A stretch of 34,908 bases of DNA from Kiritimatiellota bacterium (GTDB taxonomy: Bacteria > Verrucomicrobiota > Kiritimatiellia > Kiritimatiellales > Tichowtungiaceae): positions 1-34,908 of the forward strand of contig JACNKZ010000062.1 in assembly GCA_014381785.1 (NCBI GenBank), written 5' to 3'. The position numbers were made by a program, and so were the translations under genes. Each line of letters opens with the position of its first letter. Positions within the stretch are counted from its first letter, which is position 1. The notes beneath the pieces were generated by a model. It made no database searches. It was given only the letters and a program-made list of their open reading frames with translations, and was not told the DNA's origin. Shown piece after piece: positions 25,927 through 34,453 of this stretch.

Positions 25927-27840
25927 ATGAAAAACAAGAAACAGCAACCTCGGAAGAGCCCGTCGGCTCACCCATCGAACACTTCCTCCCGCACCAAGGA
26001 TTCGAGAGCCCATGGAACTTCTGGACGAAGCCAATGGCTCATGCGCCTGATGGCAGCAACGCTCGTGCCGCTCTTTCTGCTGGGGATGCTGGAAGTGGGC
26101 CTGCGTGTGGCGGGATACGGTTATTCCACCAGCTACTGGCGGCCGAGCGAGATCGACGGTCAGGATTACCTGGTCCCCAACCACAAGTTTACCTACCGCT
26201 TCTTTCCCCCGGCACTGGCCCGCGCTCCACTGCCCACAAGGATCCTCGCCGAGAAGCCGCCCCACGTGTACCGCGTCTTTCTGTTCGGTGAATCGGCTGC
26301 ATGGGGGGATCCCGAACCGGCCTACGGCGTTGGGCGCCACCTGGAGATTCTGTTACAGGAGCGATATCCCGGGATCGATTTCGAAGTGGTGTGCACGGCG
26401 ATGACGGCCATCAACTCGCATGCAATCCTGCCCATCGCCCGAGAGTGTGCCCGGTTGGACGGCGACCTCTGGATCATTTACATGGGTAACAACGAAATGG
26501 TCGGTGCTTACGGTGCGGGAACGGTCTTCAGCTCCAGAGCACCACGGCTGGGTGTGGTGCGAGCCATCCTCGCCCTCAAGACCACGCGGATCGGGCAACT
26601 GCTGGACTCCCTCATCCGGGGGATGCAGAGCGACGGATCCGTTCCGGAAAAATGGAGCGGGATCGATATGTTCAGCAAAAACCAACTGCGGTATGACGAT
26701 GCGGGGCGCCTTCAGGCGTCTGAAAACTTCCAGGGCAATCTGGAAGACATGCTGCGCATCGGACAGCAGGCGGATGTTCCTATCCTTTTGAGTACGGTAG
26801 GCAGCAATCTCAGGGATTGCGCACCGTTTGCGTCACTGCACACGCAGGAACTGGATGCCGCACAGCTTGCCGAATGGGAGACCCTCTATGGGCAGGGAAA
26901 GGCGTTGGAAGCTGCGGGTTCCTACCCATCCGCATTGAACTTCTACTCCAATGCGACGGCGATCGATTCCGAGTATGCGGAGCTGCAGTTCCGCATCGGC
27001 GCCTGCCAGCTGGCATTGACCAACCCGATACAGGCAAAGGCCGCGTTTGAGCGGGCGCGGGATCATGATGGGCTGGCGGTTCGGGCCGACACGCGCATCA
27101 ATGGGATCATTAGGGACGCAGCCCATGGGCAGGCCGGCGGGCGGGTGGTACTGGTGGACGCCGCCGAGGTATTGGCTGAAAATTCGCCCGAGGGCATTCC
27201 GGGCTGGAAATTATTCTACGACCATGTGCACTACACATTTCCGGGCAACTACCAGCTGGCCCTGTTGATGGCAGAGGAAGCGGCGACCGTGCTGCCGTCG
27301 CAGATGACTGCAACCGACCGGAGTGAGTGGGTGAACGCGGACGTCTGCGAACGCCAACTGGCGGCAACCCTCTGGGATCAACACCGGCTTTGGAATCTCA
27401 TGCTAGAGCGCTGCTTGCGGCCGCCCTCGACCGCCCAGTCCAACCACCGGGACGACATCCGGCACTGCAAGGATCAAATGAAGTTCGTCATATCGAAGAT
27501 AGACGACAAGACCCCGCATGAAGACCGTGAACTCTATGAGCAGGCTCTTGCCAGAGCTCCCGATGACAACCTGCTGCATGCCTGCTATGCACAATACCTT
27601 GAGGCCATGGGTTTCCGTTCCGAAGCAATAGCAGAGTATCAGAAGGTCTGCGAGTTACTGCCTGATCTGGAATGGCCTCACTGCACATTGGGGGTGCTGT
27701 TGGGTCGGGCGCAGCGATATCGGGAAGCAGTGGATAGCTTCGAGCGCGCACTCGAGATCCGCAGCGACTTCACCGAGGCACGCAAGGCGCTTGAGCAGAT
27801 GCAGTCGCGCTATCCCGCGGCGGCCGGGGCGGGAAGATGA
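25927..27840 (+). CDS. Membrane-anchored SGNH hydrolase with C-terminal TPRs, paralogue 1
   Basis: I chose ATG 25927; a TTG at 25918 in the same frame is an alternative. The 637-residue protein has a basic N-terminus, one transmembrane helix (about 42-62), then an SGNH domain: FGESAAWGD with Ser123 as nucleophile (block I), GNNE at 187-190 (block III Asn), and DHVHYTF with Asp432 and His435 (block V). Residues about 500-625 are TPR repeats (APDDNLLHACYAQYLEAMG; LGVLLGRAQRYREAVDSFER). SGNH proteins are esterases or O-acyltransferase-like enzymes acting on glycans and lipids; one TM helix puts this domain outside the inner membrane. Its relatives at 27993 and 31359 and the carbamoyltransferase operon suggest modification of a surface polysaccharide. 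The substrate is unknown. Converges with paralogue 2 across 152 bp. Confidence 0.85.
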   Translation: MKNKKQQPRKSPSAHPSNTSSRTKDSRAHGTSGRSQWLMRLMAATLVPLFLLGMLEVGLRVAGYGYSTSYWRPSEIDGQDYLVPNHKFTYRFFPPALARAPLPTRILAEKPPHVYRVFLFGESAAWGDPEPAYGVGRHLEILLQERYPGIDFEVVCTAMTAINSHAILPIARECARLDGDLWIIYMGNNEMVGAYGAGTVFSSRAPRLGVVRAILALKTTRIGQLLDSLIRGMQSDGSVPEKWSGIDMFSKNQLRYDDAGRLQASENFQGNLEDMLRIGQQADVPILLSTVGSNLRDCAPFASLHTQELDAAQLAEWETLYGQGKALEAAGSYPSALNFYSNATAIDSEYAELQFRIGACQLALTNPIQAKAAFERARDHDGLAVRADTRINGIIRDAAHGQAGGRVVLVDAAEVLAENSPEGIPGWKLFYDHVHYTFPGNYQLALLMAEEAATVLPSQMTATDRSEWVNADVCERQLAATLWDQHRLWNLMLERCLRPPSTAQSNHRDDIRHCKDQMKFVISKIDDKTPHEDRELYEQALARAPDDNLLHACYAQYLEAMGFRSEAIAEYQKVCELLPDLEWPHCTLGVLLGRAQRYREAVDSFERALEIRSDFTEARKALEQMQSRYPAAAGAGR

Positions 27841-27992
27841 GGCCTTGTGAAAGGGTTCAGCTGCATCGTTCGCACCTCCGCGCACCGTCTCCGCACCCAT
27901 GAACCGGAAATGGGGCGTGAACGTCTGAAAGGAGCCTCGTGCTGAACGTAGCGCCAATAATTTTGTTTCACAAAATAGCACCTTAGTGCGGT
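27841..27992. other. Convergent spacer between two SGNH-TPR genes
   Basis: The only symmetry noted is ATTTTG-TTTCA-CAAAAT near 27958-27974, a weak six-base stem that might act as a bidirectional terminator. No coding potential. Confidence 0.3.
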
Positions 27993-29879
27993 TCAGTGTG
28001 CTTTCGCAGACCCTCGACACTTCGGGGCAGCTGGGCGACGGGCGTCATCACGTAGGAGTGCCTTCAGAGCGTTTTCTGCATGACTGAATTCACTAAGGAT
28101 CTCCAACGCGTGTTCCAAGCTCGCTGTTGCTTCCGCATACCGGCCGTTGGCGGCAAGCAGGGACCCGAGGTAGTAATGCGTCCATGCCGTGTCCGGCAAC
28201 AGGTCGCGGAGCCGGTAAGCGTATTCCAAAGCTACGCTATCCAGCTGGTTGGCATCAAGAAACTGGGCAAAATTCCCGATTAAGGCGGGATCCTCCGGGC
28301 GGCGCGCCAGCGCCGCCTCATACAGTCGACGGTCCTCCAATTGCGTCAGGCCAGTCAGGCCGGACTTGATGCCCTTCATCTTGTCGGCAATGAAGTCCTT
28401 GTTGGCTGCGCTGCTGGATTGGTCATCAAAAGGTGACCCACTGATCCGCTGGTACATTTCATAAAAGATGCGCAAGCGATCCCATTTCGTCAGGGCCCGG
28501 GCATCCAGGCAATCCGGCATTTCAGCCCATACAGGGATCCGGGCACCGGTCACGGGCAACAACGGGTCAATGTGCTCCGCGATCAGCCTTGCCAGCCGGT
28601 AGTTCCCCTCGGGAGTCAAATGGACATGCTCGTAGAACCACTCACTGCCCGGCACCCCTTCGCGGGCCATAACCTCTACCACATCAACCAGCCCCCCCCC
28701 GACACCATCCTCCCCGGCAACGGACCGAATGATCTCGTTGATCCGGCTGTCTGCACGGACCGCCAGTACGTCGTAATCCCTCGCGCTCTGCAGCGCACCT
28801 CGGGCCTTGTCCTCCCGTCCGGCCTCCAACAGGCAGATTCCGATCCGGTACTGGAGTTCAGCAAAAGACGGATCAATGGCTTCTGCCAGCAGGTAGCTGG
28901 AAAGCGCCCCCTCAACGTCTCCCTCTTTCTCCACAGCCCGGCCTCCTTCGAAGGCCGCAGTCCACTGCTTCATGGAGGTGGGGTCAAGATCAGCCTTGTG
29001 CAGCGATGCAAAGGGCGAGCAGTCCCGGAGGTTGCTACCCACCGTACTCAATACAACAGGGACTCCCGCCTTTCGGCCAGCTGCCAGAATATCCTCAAGG
29101 TTCTTTCGAAAATTGCTGTAGACCTTACCCCGCGCCGGATCGTCATGCGGCAACGGATTGTCCTTGAACATGTCAATGCCGGTCCATTTGCCGGGTGCTG
29201 CGGCATCAGCCCCCATCCTTCCGAGAAGATCCATCATAAGCTGTCCCAGCCGGGTCGACTTGATGAAAAGGCTGGTGCGGATAAAACCCACCGACGGTGC
29301 CTTTTTTCCAAAAACGGTTCCGGCGCCGAAGGGGCCGACCATCTCGTTGTTTCCAAGGTAGACGACCCATAGATCCCCATCGAGCCGGGCACATTCCCGC
29401 GCGATCGGCAGAACCACATTCGAATTGATAGCCGTCATGGCCACGCAGATCACCTCGACGTCCGTTTCCGGATAACGGGCATCCAGCAACTCTTCAAGGA
29501 GCGGACCCACTCCATAGTTGGGATCCGGGTCCCCAAGGGCTGCGCTGGCCCCGAAGACGAAAATCCGGAAGGTCCCTTCAGGTTTCTCCGCAGCCATCCG
29601 GAAGGGCATCACCGGCCGGGCAATGGCAGGAGGAAAAAAGCGGTGAGTGAATCGCTCGTTCGGGATCAGGTAATCCACACCGTCCACGGTGCCGGGAAGA
29701 AAGAATTTAGTGGAGTGCCCGTATCCGCTTAACCGTAATAACCCTTCCAGTCCGCCAATCAACAGTAGCGGCACCAAAAACATAGCCATCAGGCGCATCA
29801 GCCAGTGCCTGCACGCACCCGGTTGCGAGGAAGGAGCGGAAGAGCCGCTCGTGGATTCAGTAGATGTTGTTTGACTCAT
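27993..29879 (-). CDS. Membrane-anchored SGNH hydrolase with C-terminal TPRs, paralogue 2
   Basis: The start is placed at ATG 29879 (MSQTTST...), because paralogue 1 aligns from this point; the frame remains open for 76 codons upstream without homology. The 628-residue product parallels paralogue 1: TM helix at about 31-50, FGASAALGD with Ser112, GNNE at 176-179, STVGSNLRDCSPFASLH shared almost exactly with paralogue 1, and FYEHVHLTPEGNY as block V. The residue before the catalytic Ser is Ala here (Glu in paralogue 1), and block V has EHVH where paralogue 1 has DHVH. TPRs occupy about 500-610. The shared architecture suggests the same kind of glycan O-modification with a changed substrate. 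The ribosome-binding site is weak (TTGGAA). Confidence 0.85.
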   Translation of the reverse strand: MSQTTSTESTSGSSAPSSQPGACRHWLMRLMAMFLVPLLLIGGLEGLLRLSGYGHSTKFFLPGTVDGVDYLIPNERFTHRFFPPAIARPVMPFRMAAEKPEGTFRIFVFGASAALGDPDPNYGVGPLLEELLDARYPETDVEVICVAMTAINSNVVLPIARECARLDGDLWVVYLGNNEMVGPFGAGTVFGKKAPSVGFIRTSLFIKSTRLGQLMMDLLGRMGADAAAPGKWTGIDMFKDNPLPHDDPARGKVYSNFRKNLEDILAAGRKAGVPVVLSTVGSNLRDCSPFASLHKADLDPTSMKQWTAAFEGGRAVEKEGDVEGALSSYLLAEAIDPSFAELQYRIGICLLEAGREDKARGALQSARDYDVLAVRADSRINEIIRSVAGEDGVGGGLVDVVEVMAREGVPGSEWFYEHVHLTPEGNYRLARLIAEHIDPLLPVTGARIPVWAEMPDCLDARALTKWDRLRIFYEMYQRISGSPFDDQSSSAANKDFIADKMKGIKSGLTGLTQLEDRRLYEAALARRPEDPALIGNFAQFLDANQLDSVALEYAYRLRDLLPDTAWTHYYLGSLLAANGRYAEATASLEHALEILSEFSHAENALKALLRDDARRPAAPKCRGSAKAH

Positions 29880-30194
29880 AATGATTCCAATCGGATACAG
29901 TTCGGGGCCGTAAAAAGCAAATGAATTAGATAAAGGGGGCATCCACAACGTGAGGAACAGAGAAGACCTCTTCGCTGGCCAGACCTTGTTTTTTTTATCG
30001 AGGGGCCAGCGATGCAGAGAAAGACGACGGGAAGAAACTCGATCAGGATGGTGCAGGGAAAAGCGACGACTGAGCGCCGCCTTACCGGGAAGATGGCATG
30101 GCCGCAAGAATCCGCAAATCAGGGACTCCGTGAAATCAGGTGCCCACGCTACACCTCAACCGACGGCCCCACGCACCAGGAATAAGACTGACCC
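29880..30194. other. Spacer upstream of paralogue 2, with one interrupted inverted repeat
   Basis: Holds the presumed promoter of the SGNH-TPR gene. CGCTGGCC (29973-29980) and GGCCAGCG (30004-30011) form a perfect 8-bp inverted repeat around a 23-base segment that includes T8. No supported gene; the plus frame at 29950-30255 has no family resemblance. Confidence 0.4.
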
Positions 30195-30196
30195 AC

Positions 30197-30225
30197 AAAA
30201 AAAGGCCGCCCAGAGGGCGGCCTTT
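30197..30225 (-). terminator. Rho-independent terminator of the PEP-CTERM gene
   Basis: On the minus strand AAAGGCCGCCC pairs with GGGCGGCCTTT around a three-base loop (30201-30225), and the stem runs into a T7 tract. It lies 23 bp past the stop of the PEP-CTERM gene. The strongest classical terminator in the window. Confidence 0.9.
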
Positions 30226-30247
30226 ATCGTTGTGTTCGACATCAAAA

Positions 30248-30913
30248 TTAGATGATGCGAAGACGACGGCGGAGGAGCAACATTGCACCGCCGGCGAGGG
30301 CAAACAGACCCATGGTAGCCGGCTCAGGAACTACGCTACCCGTAACATCGTCAAAGTGGTAAACTGCCCCACCAGTGCCATTCACGTTCATCAGGTAGAA
30401 AGCAGCTTCAACTGTTCCTGCAGGAGCAGTGGCTGAGATACTAGTAGCTACCCAAGTATTAAGGGTTTCAACCTTGCCTGCCCCTAGCTGCGTTGTTCCT
30501 ACGACACCTTCATAAGGAGCGCCGAGGCCATCGATGACACCTTCAATTAAGCCGGCGCCAATTCCGATGTTATTGCCGTTGATATCCTTCCACTCGAGCT
30601 TGATAGTTCCCCAGTCGGTGGCGCCAAGAGCAGTTTGAAGCATCCAAGCGGACATGGAAGCCACATCGCCTTCACTCGCCGAAAATTTCTGGACCAGGTT
30701 CGGGCTGGACCACTGACCAGCACCGGTGCTATCGATCGCCACTGAATAGGTGCCACTGTTTGCGTACGTGCTACCTACGGCTCCCGCGGCACCGCTGAGC
30801 ACTTCTTCCCACCCAGATGTGTCGCCGGTTTCAAAGCCGCCGTTGACGACGTCTGCGCTAGCTGTCGCTGCAATAGCCAAGATCATCATGGCTGTTAATA
30901 GTACTTTTTTCAT
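30248..30913 (-). CDS. PEP-CTERM sorting-domain protein
   Basis: ATG 30913 has AGGAG eight bases upstream. The 221-residue product begins with a signal peptide (MKKVLLTAMMILAIAATASA) and ends with VPEPATMGLFALAGGAMLLL followed by RRRLRII. This is a textbook PEP-CTERM: VPEP motif, hydrophobic helix, basic tail. The signal is recognised by exosortase, which cleaves it as the protein moves to the surface or into exopolysaccharide. The middle (VNGGFETGDTSGWEEVLSGA and later AAFYLMNVNGTGGAVYHFDDV) resembles a carbohydrate-binding jelly roll of the CBM4/9 type. No exosortase gene is in the window. It is a single gene with its own promoter and terminator. The sorting signal is certain; ligand binding is inferred. 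Confidence 0.93.
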   Translation of the reverse strand: MKKVLLTAMMILAIAATASADVVNGGFETGDTSGWEEVLSGAAGAVGSTYANSGTYSVAIDSTGAGQWSSPNLVQKFSASEGDVASMSAWMLQTALGATDWGTIKLEWKDINGNNIGIGAGLIEGVIDGLGAPYEGVVGTTQLGAGKVETLNTWVATSISATAPAGTVEAAFYLMNVNGTGGAVYHFDDVTGSVVPEPATMGLFALAGGAMLLLRRRLRII

Positions 30914-30994
30914 TCTATGGTTCTCCTGTGTTGGTTTGTTTACTTCCGTTTCATGCCACCAATGGCACCAGCACTTCTGCTGCTTATGGTTCGA

Positions 30995-31023
30995 TTGATA
31001 CCCTACTGACGAATTGACGTCAA
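30995..31023 (-). promoter_or_regulatory. Sigma70-like promoter for the PEP-CTERM gene
   Basis: On the minus strand TTGACG (31023-31018), a 17-base spacer and TATCAA (31000-30995) fit a -35/-10 pair (5/6 and 4/6 to consensus). Transcription would begin near 30988, leaving a leader of about 75 bases. The -35 box lies in a perfect palindrome, TTGACGTCAA (31014-31023). A second inverted repeat, TGCCA-CCAA-TGGCA (30954-30967), lies in the leader and could be a protein-binding site. Confidence 0.5.
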
Positions 31024-31358
31024 CGTTTTTCTTTATTTAATGCAGATTAACCCATCAAACCCAAATCATTCCAATACGCGTTAAAATGGATATATAACCC
31101 TTGCTGTGCATATATAATAAATCTAACCCGCACGGCAGATGATCAGAGGGGCCCTTCCCCGCCCCAACAGCCTCCGGTTTTATTTCACTGATGCTCACCC
31201 TAAAAACTCAGCCGCACCTACACCGTTGTATAATAGATACATTTCCGGCTGACTCCAAGGTTGATGAAGAAACAGCATTATGGATTTCTTAGGGATGAAA
31301 AGATTATTACAGTCCAGTAACAAAGAGTTCACAATTCACACAGAATAGAGAGTCGCCG
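31024..31358. other. AT-rich spacer upstream of the broken SGNH-TPR gene
   Basis: No gene seen. It contains TATA-rich stretches (for example around 31090-31125) that could include the original promoter of the decayed copy, but no pair of boxes stands out. Confidence 0.35.
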
Positions 31359-32227
31359 ATGAATCAACCACACCCAGTTGATAAAAATACTCAATTTGAG
31401 CCCGCAGGGGCCTGATCGTTCCGTCTTAAAGCCAGCGTTAAAAACAGATCGTTTATGGATGTACAGGCTGCTGACCCTCGTCTTGGTTCCAGCGTTTATT
31501 TTAGGGGCTTTGGAACTGACTCTGTCTGTTGCCGGTTATGGGTATCCAACGAGCTACTTCCTTAAAAGCCGCATAGATGATCAGGATTTCCTGATTCGGA
31601 ATTACAAATTCAGCTATCGATTCTTTCCGCCAGCCATGGCACGAGTGCCAACCCTGTCTCGGATTCCTGCCTCCCGAAATTTCGGCAACCCAAACTGAAA
31701 ACTGGTCTGACCGCGAGACCTGTAACCAACACCTCGCCTTCACACTATGGGATCAAATACGTCTCTATGGGATCAAATACGTCTCTGGCGGGATGAATCC
31801 CAACGCATCAAGACCCTGCCCTTTACTTCGTAGAGCAGCAATCCACACAATAAATACTATATTAATAAGGAGAAGAACCGAATAAGGGCCCAAATCATAA
31901 GAAACACCGGGACACAGGATCGCCATCTATATGATGGCGGCGTTGGATCGAGCACCGGATGACACCTTTTTGGTTGCTAATTATGCCCAATTTCTCGATG
32001 CAACCGGAAAGAGCGAGGAAGCCATTGAGCAGGCTGAAAAATTCTGCGCCTTGCTTCCCGACCTTGCGTGGACTCATTGCTATTTAGCCGCCTTGCTGGC
32101 GAAGACAGGCAGGTCTGCGGAAGTAAGGGAGCGCCTGGAGATGGCCCTGGAGATTCGCAGCGACTTCACACAGGCCCGCCATGCCCTCAATGAAATCCAG
32201 TTGAGACGTCGCCTGATGGGACTCTAA
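31359..32227 (+). pseudogene. SGNH-TPR paralogue 3, disrupted by deletions and frameshifts
   Basis: Three blocks of homology to the intact paralogues survive. The first starts MNQPHPVDKN at ATG 31359, shifts frame near 31410, and continues RLLTLVLVPAFILGALELTL and VAGYGYPTSY to FFPPAMARVPTLSRI near 31670. The second, about 31697-31790, reads ENWSDRETCNQHLAFTLWDQ, matching VNADVCERQLAATLWDQ of paralogue 1. The third, about 31921-32227, is the C-terminal TPR region (RAPDDTFLVANYAQFLDATG...LEIRSDFTQARHAL). The whole SGNH catalytic domain between blocks one and two is gone. A 20-bp unit, TATGGGATCAAATACGTCTC, is tandemly duplicated at 31746-31785 and shifts the frame. Its stop overlaps the stop of the convergent SxtJ gene. 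Confidence 0.85.
31746..31785 (+). repeat. Perfect 20-bp tandem duplication in the SGNH-TPR pseudogene
   Basis: TATGGGATCAAATACGTCTC occurs twice in direct succession (31746-31765 and 31766-31785). The sequence encodes the conserved LWDQ segment of the parent gene. Twenty bases is not a multiple of three, so the duplication destroys the frame. Confidence 0.9.
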
Positions 32228-32622
32228 AACATGCGGTCAAAGTCATGACTGTTTTTAGCCGGGTGCCAGTAGGTCTTGCCGTCGGGGATTTTCTTGAGCA
32301 ACAGCAGGTCCTTGCCGAGCAGGCGAAGAAGGAGCCCCAAGGGGGTCACGAAAAGGAAGAAGAACAGCGTCAGCATAATTTTTCCAATAACCTGGCCAAA
32401 GTGGAAGCTAACGGTCATGCCGCCCCGGTAAAAGCCACGGAAGCTGTGGGGGCGAATAATCGCCGCGATGACGAACAGAACCGCAATCGTTGCGGCCGCA
32501 ACCGGAATGGCAATGGGCAGAACGCCTCTCCGCCAGAGCAACCACAGAACGGCATTTACCGCCACCCCGATCACGGCGGTGAACTTGATCCATTCGATGG
32601 GTTTTTCCTTGAGTCGCAACAT
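32224..32622 (-). CDS. SxtJ-family small membrane protein
   Basis: The 132-residue protein has two hydrophobic pairs (about 12-30 and 38-58; then 75-105) and ends YWHPAKNSHDFDRMF, the typical C-terminal signature of SxtJ-type proteins (YWxP...D). SxtJ was named from the saxitoxin cluster, where it sits with a carbamoyltransferase; its biochemical role is not established. It starts four bases after the carbamoyltransferase stop, so the two are translationally linked. Its TAG (32226-32224) overlaps the TAA of the convergent broken SGNH gene. Family recognition rests on the C-terminal motif and context. Confidence 0.85.
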   Translation of the reverse strand: MLRLKEKPIEWIKFTAVIGVAVNAVLWLLWRRGVLPIAIPVAAATIAVLFVIAAIIRPHSFRGFYRGGMTVSFHFGQVIGKIMLTLFFFLFVTPLGLLLRLLGKDLLLLKKIPDGKTYWHPAKNSHDFDRMF

Positions 32623-32626
32623 AGGC

Positions 32627-34444
32627 TTAATCCGGTACCGGGTGAAATTTCTGCTTTACCACTTTTTGCGGTTGGGCACCGCGTTCCAGCAGGAAGTTTC
32701 CAATCGCGAGATAATCCATCTCGGTATTGACGAAACAGCGATAGGCATCGTCGGGAGAGCAGACGACGGGTTCACCGCGGACATTGAACGAGGTGTTCAC
32801 CAACACAGGGCACCCGGTTTTTTCTTCGAAACGCTTCAGGATAGCGTGAAAAATGGGGTTTTGGGCGGCCGTCACCGTTTGGACCCGGGCGGAATAGTCG
32901 ACGTGGGTAATGGCCGGCAAGTTTGAGCGAAGCTGTTTCAGGCGCTCCAGACCGTGCTTGGACGCATCAACGGGAAGCCGTTGTTCCGGCTGAACCGGAG
33001 CCACGATCAACATATAGGGTGAGTCTCCGTCCAGCTCGAAGAACGTCGGTGCATGCTCCAGCAAAACAGCGGGAGCAAAGGGGCGGAAGGATTCCCGGTA
33101 TTTCACCTTCAGGTTCAGGATCGATTGCATCTTCGGCGACCGTGGGTCTCCCAGAATCGAACGGTGACCGAGCGCCCGTGGACCAAATTCCATCCGCCCC
33201 TGAAACCAACCGACGATCTTTTCATCGCCGAGCACCTCAACCACCTCATCAAGCAACGTCGAACGGTCCAATTTTTTGTAGGTCGCGTTATGACCCTTCA
33301 AGACCGCTTCAATTTCATCATCCGAGAATGCAGGCCCCAGAAAGGATCCTTGCATAGCATCCGGTTTGGATACCGTGCGAGGTTGCGGCTGATCCTTGTT
33401 CATATGCCATACCGCCAAGGCGGCACCCAGCGAACCCCCGGCATCTCCGGCAGCCGGCTGAATCCAGAGTTGATCAAAGATTTTTTCCCGCAGGATTTTG
33501 CCATTGGCCACACAATTAAGAGCCACCCCGCCGGCCATGCACAGATTGCTCAGCCCGGTCACTTCACGCGCGTGCCGGGCCAGCCGCAGCATGATCTGTT
33601 CGGTGACCACCTGGACGGAACTGGCTACGTCCATGTGTCGCTGTTCGACCGGTGTTTCCGGTTGGCGGCGCGGGCCGCCGAACAGCTGGTCGAATTTTGA
33701 GTTCGTCATGCGCAAGCCGCGCAGAAAATGAAAATATTCCAGGTTCAGCCTGAGGGATCCATCCTCCTTCACTTCGACCAGATGGTCATAGATCCGATCC
33801 ACGTATTTAGGCTCACCATACGGAGCGAGTCCCATCAGCTTGTATTCACCGGAATTGATCCGGAAACCGCAATACGCCGTGAATGCGGAATAGAGCAATC
33901 CAAGGGAGTGCGGGAATTTGAGTTCCTTAATAATGGACACCTCATTACCCCGGCCCTGCCCAATGGTGGTGGTCGCCCATTCACCCACGCCATCCACCGT
34001 CAGGATGGCAGCCTCCTCGAAGGGCGAGGGATAAAAGGCACTGGCGGCATGTGACTGGTGATGCTCCGTAAAAAGGATAGGTGTCTCCGCCCGCAGCTCC
34101 GGCATCTCATAGCGAATCGTACTCCTCAAATTCAGCTTCTCTCCCAACCACGGGGGCAATGCCCGCGGAAAGGTCGCCCACCCACCGGGAGCAACGGTTA
34201 AATAGGATTCCAGCATCCGGGAAAATTTGGTTATGGGTTTATCGTAAAAAACAACGGCATCCAGATCGGATTCCGTGAGGCCGGCTTGTTTCAGGCAAAA
34301 GGCCACCGCGTGATGGGGGAAGCGCTCGTCATTCTTTTTGCGGCTGAATCGTTCCTCTTGAGCCGCGGCAACGATCTTACCCTGACACAGCAGCGCTGCT
34401 GCAGAGTCATGGTAATAAGCAGAGATTCCCAGAATGTTCCGCAC
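32627..34444 (-). CDS. O-carbamoyltransferase (NodU/CmcH family)
   Basis: Start GTG 34444 has AGGAG seven bases upstream. The 605-residue protein shows both family domains. The N-terminal Kae1-like domain has ILGISAYYHDSAAAL (4-18), EHHQSHAAS (127-135) with the metal-binding histidines, and TVDGVGEW (149-156). It continues with INSGEYKLMGLAPYG and CMAGGVALNCVANGKI. The C-terminal domain has WFQGRMEFGPRALGHRSILG and GCPVLVNTSFN, which form the carbamoyl-phosphate/ATP site. These enzymes transfer a carbamoyl group from carbamoyl phosphate to a hydroxyl of a sugar or natural product. In an operon with DUF5989 and SxtJ and next to SGNH-TPR genes, the acceptor is likely a surface or exported glycan rather than an antibiotic. 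Family certain; acceptor inferred. Confidence 0.95.
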   Translation of the reverse strand: MRNILGISAYYHDSAAALLCQGKIVAAAQEERFSRKKNDERFPHHAVAFCLKQAGLTESDLDAVVFYDKPITKFSRMLESYLTVAPGGWATFPRALPPWLGEKLNLRSTIRYEMPELRAETPILFTEHHQSHAASAFYPSPFEEAAILTVDGVGEWATTTIGQGRGNEVSIIKELKFPHSLGLLYSAFTAYCGFRINSGEYKLMGLAPYGEPKYVDRIYDHLVEVKEDGSLRLNLEYFHFLRGLRMTNSKFDQLFGGPRRQPETPVEQRHMDVASSVQVVTEQIMLRLARHAREVTGLSNLCMAGGVALNCVANGKILREKIFDQLWIQPAAGDAGGSLGAALAVWHMNKDQPQPRTVSKPDAMQGSFLGPAFSDDEIEAVLKGHNATYKKLDRSTLLDEVVEVLGDEKIVGWFQGRMEFGPRALGHRSILGDPRSPKMQSILNLKVKYRESFRPFAPAVLLEHAPTFFELDGDSPYMLIVAPVQPEQRLPVDASKHGLERLKQLRSNLPAITHVDYSARVQTVTAAQNPIFHAILKRFEEKTGCPVLVNTSFNVRGEPVVCSPDDAYRCFVNTEMDYLAIGNFLLERGAQPQKVVKQKFHPVPD

Positions 34445-34453
34445 AAAAATCTC

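Noticed and set aside
29950-30255. 101-codon plus frame upstream of the second SGNH-TPR gene
   Set aside because: Composition is arginine-rich and random-looking, and the frame overlaps the PEP-CTERM terminator.
30914-31023. Sigma54 promoter upstream of the PEP-CTERM gene
   Set aside because: A TGGCA occurs, but no TTGC-type -12 element lies at the required distance; a sigma70-like pair fits better.
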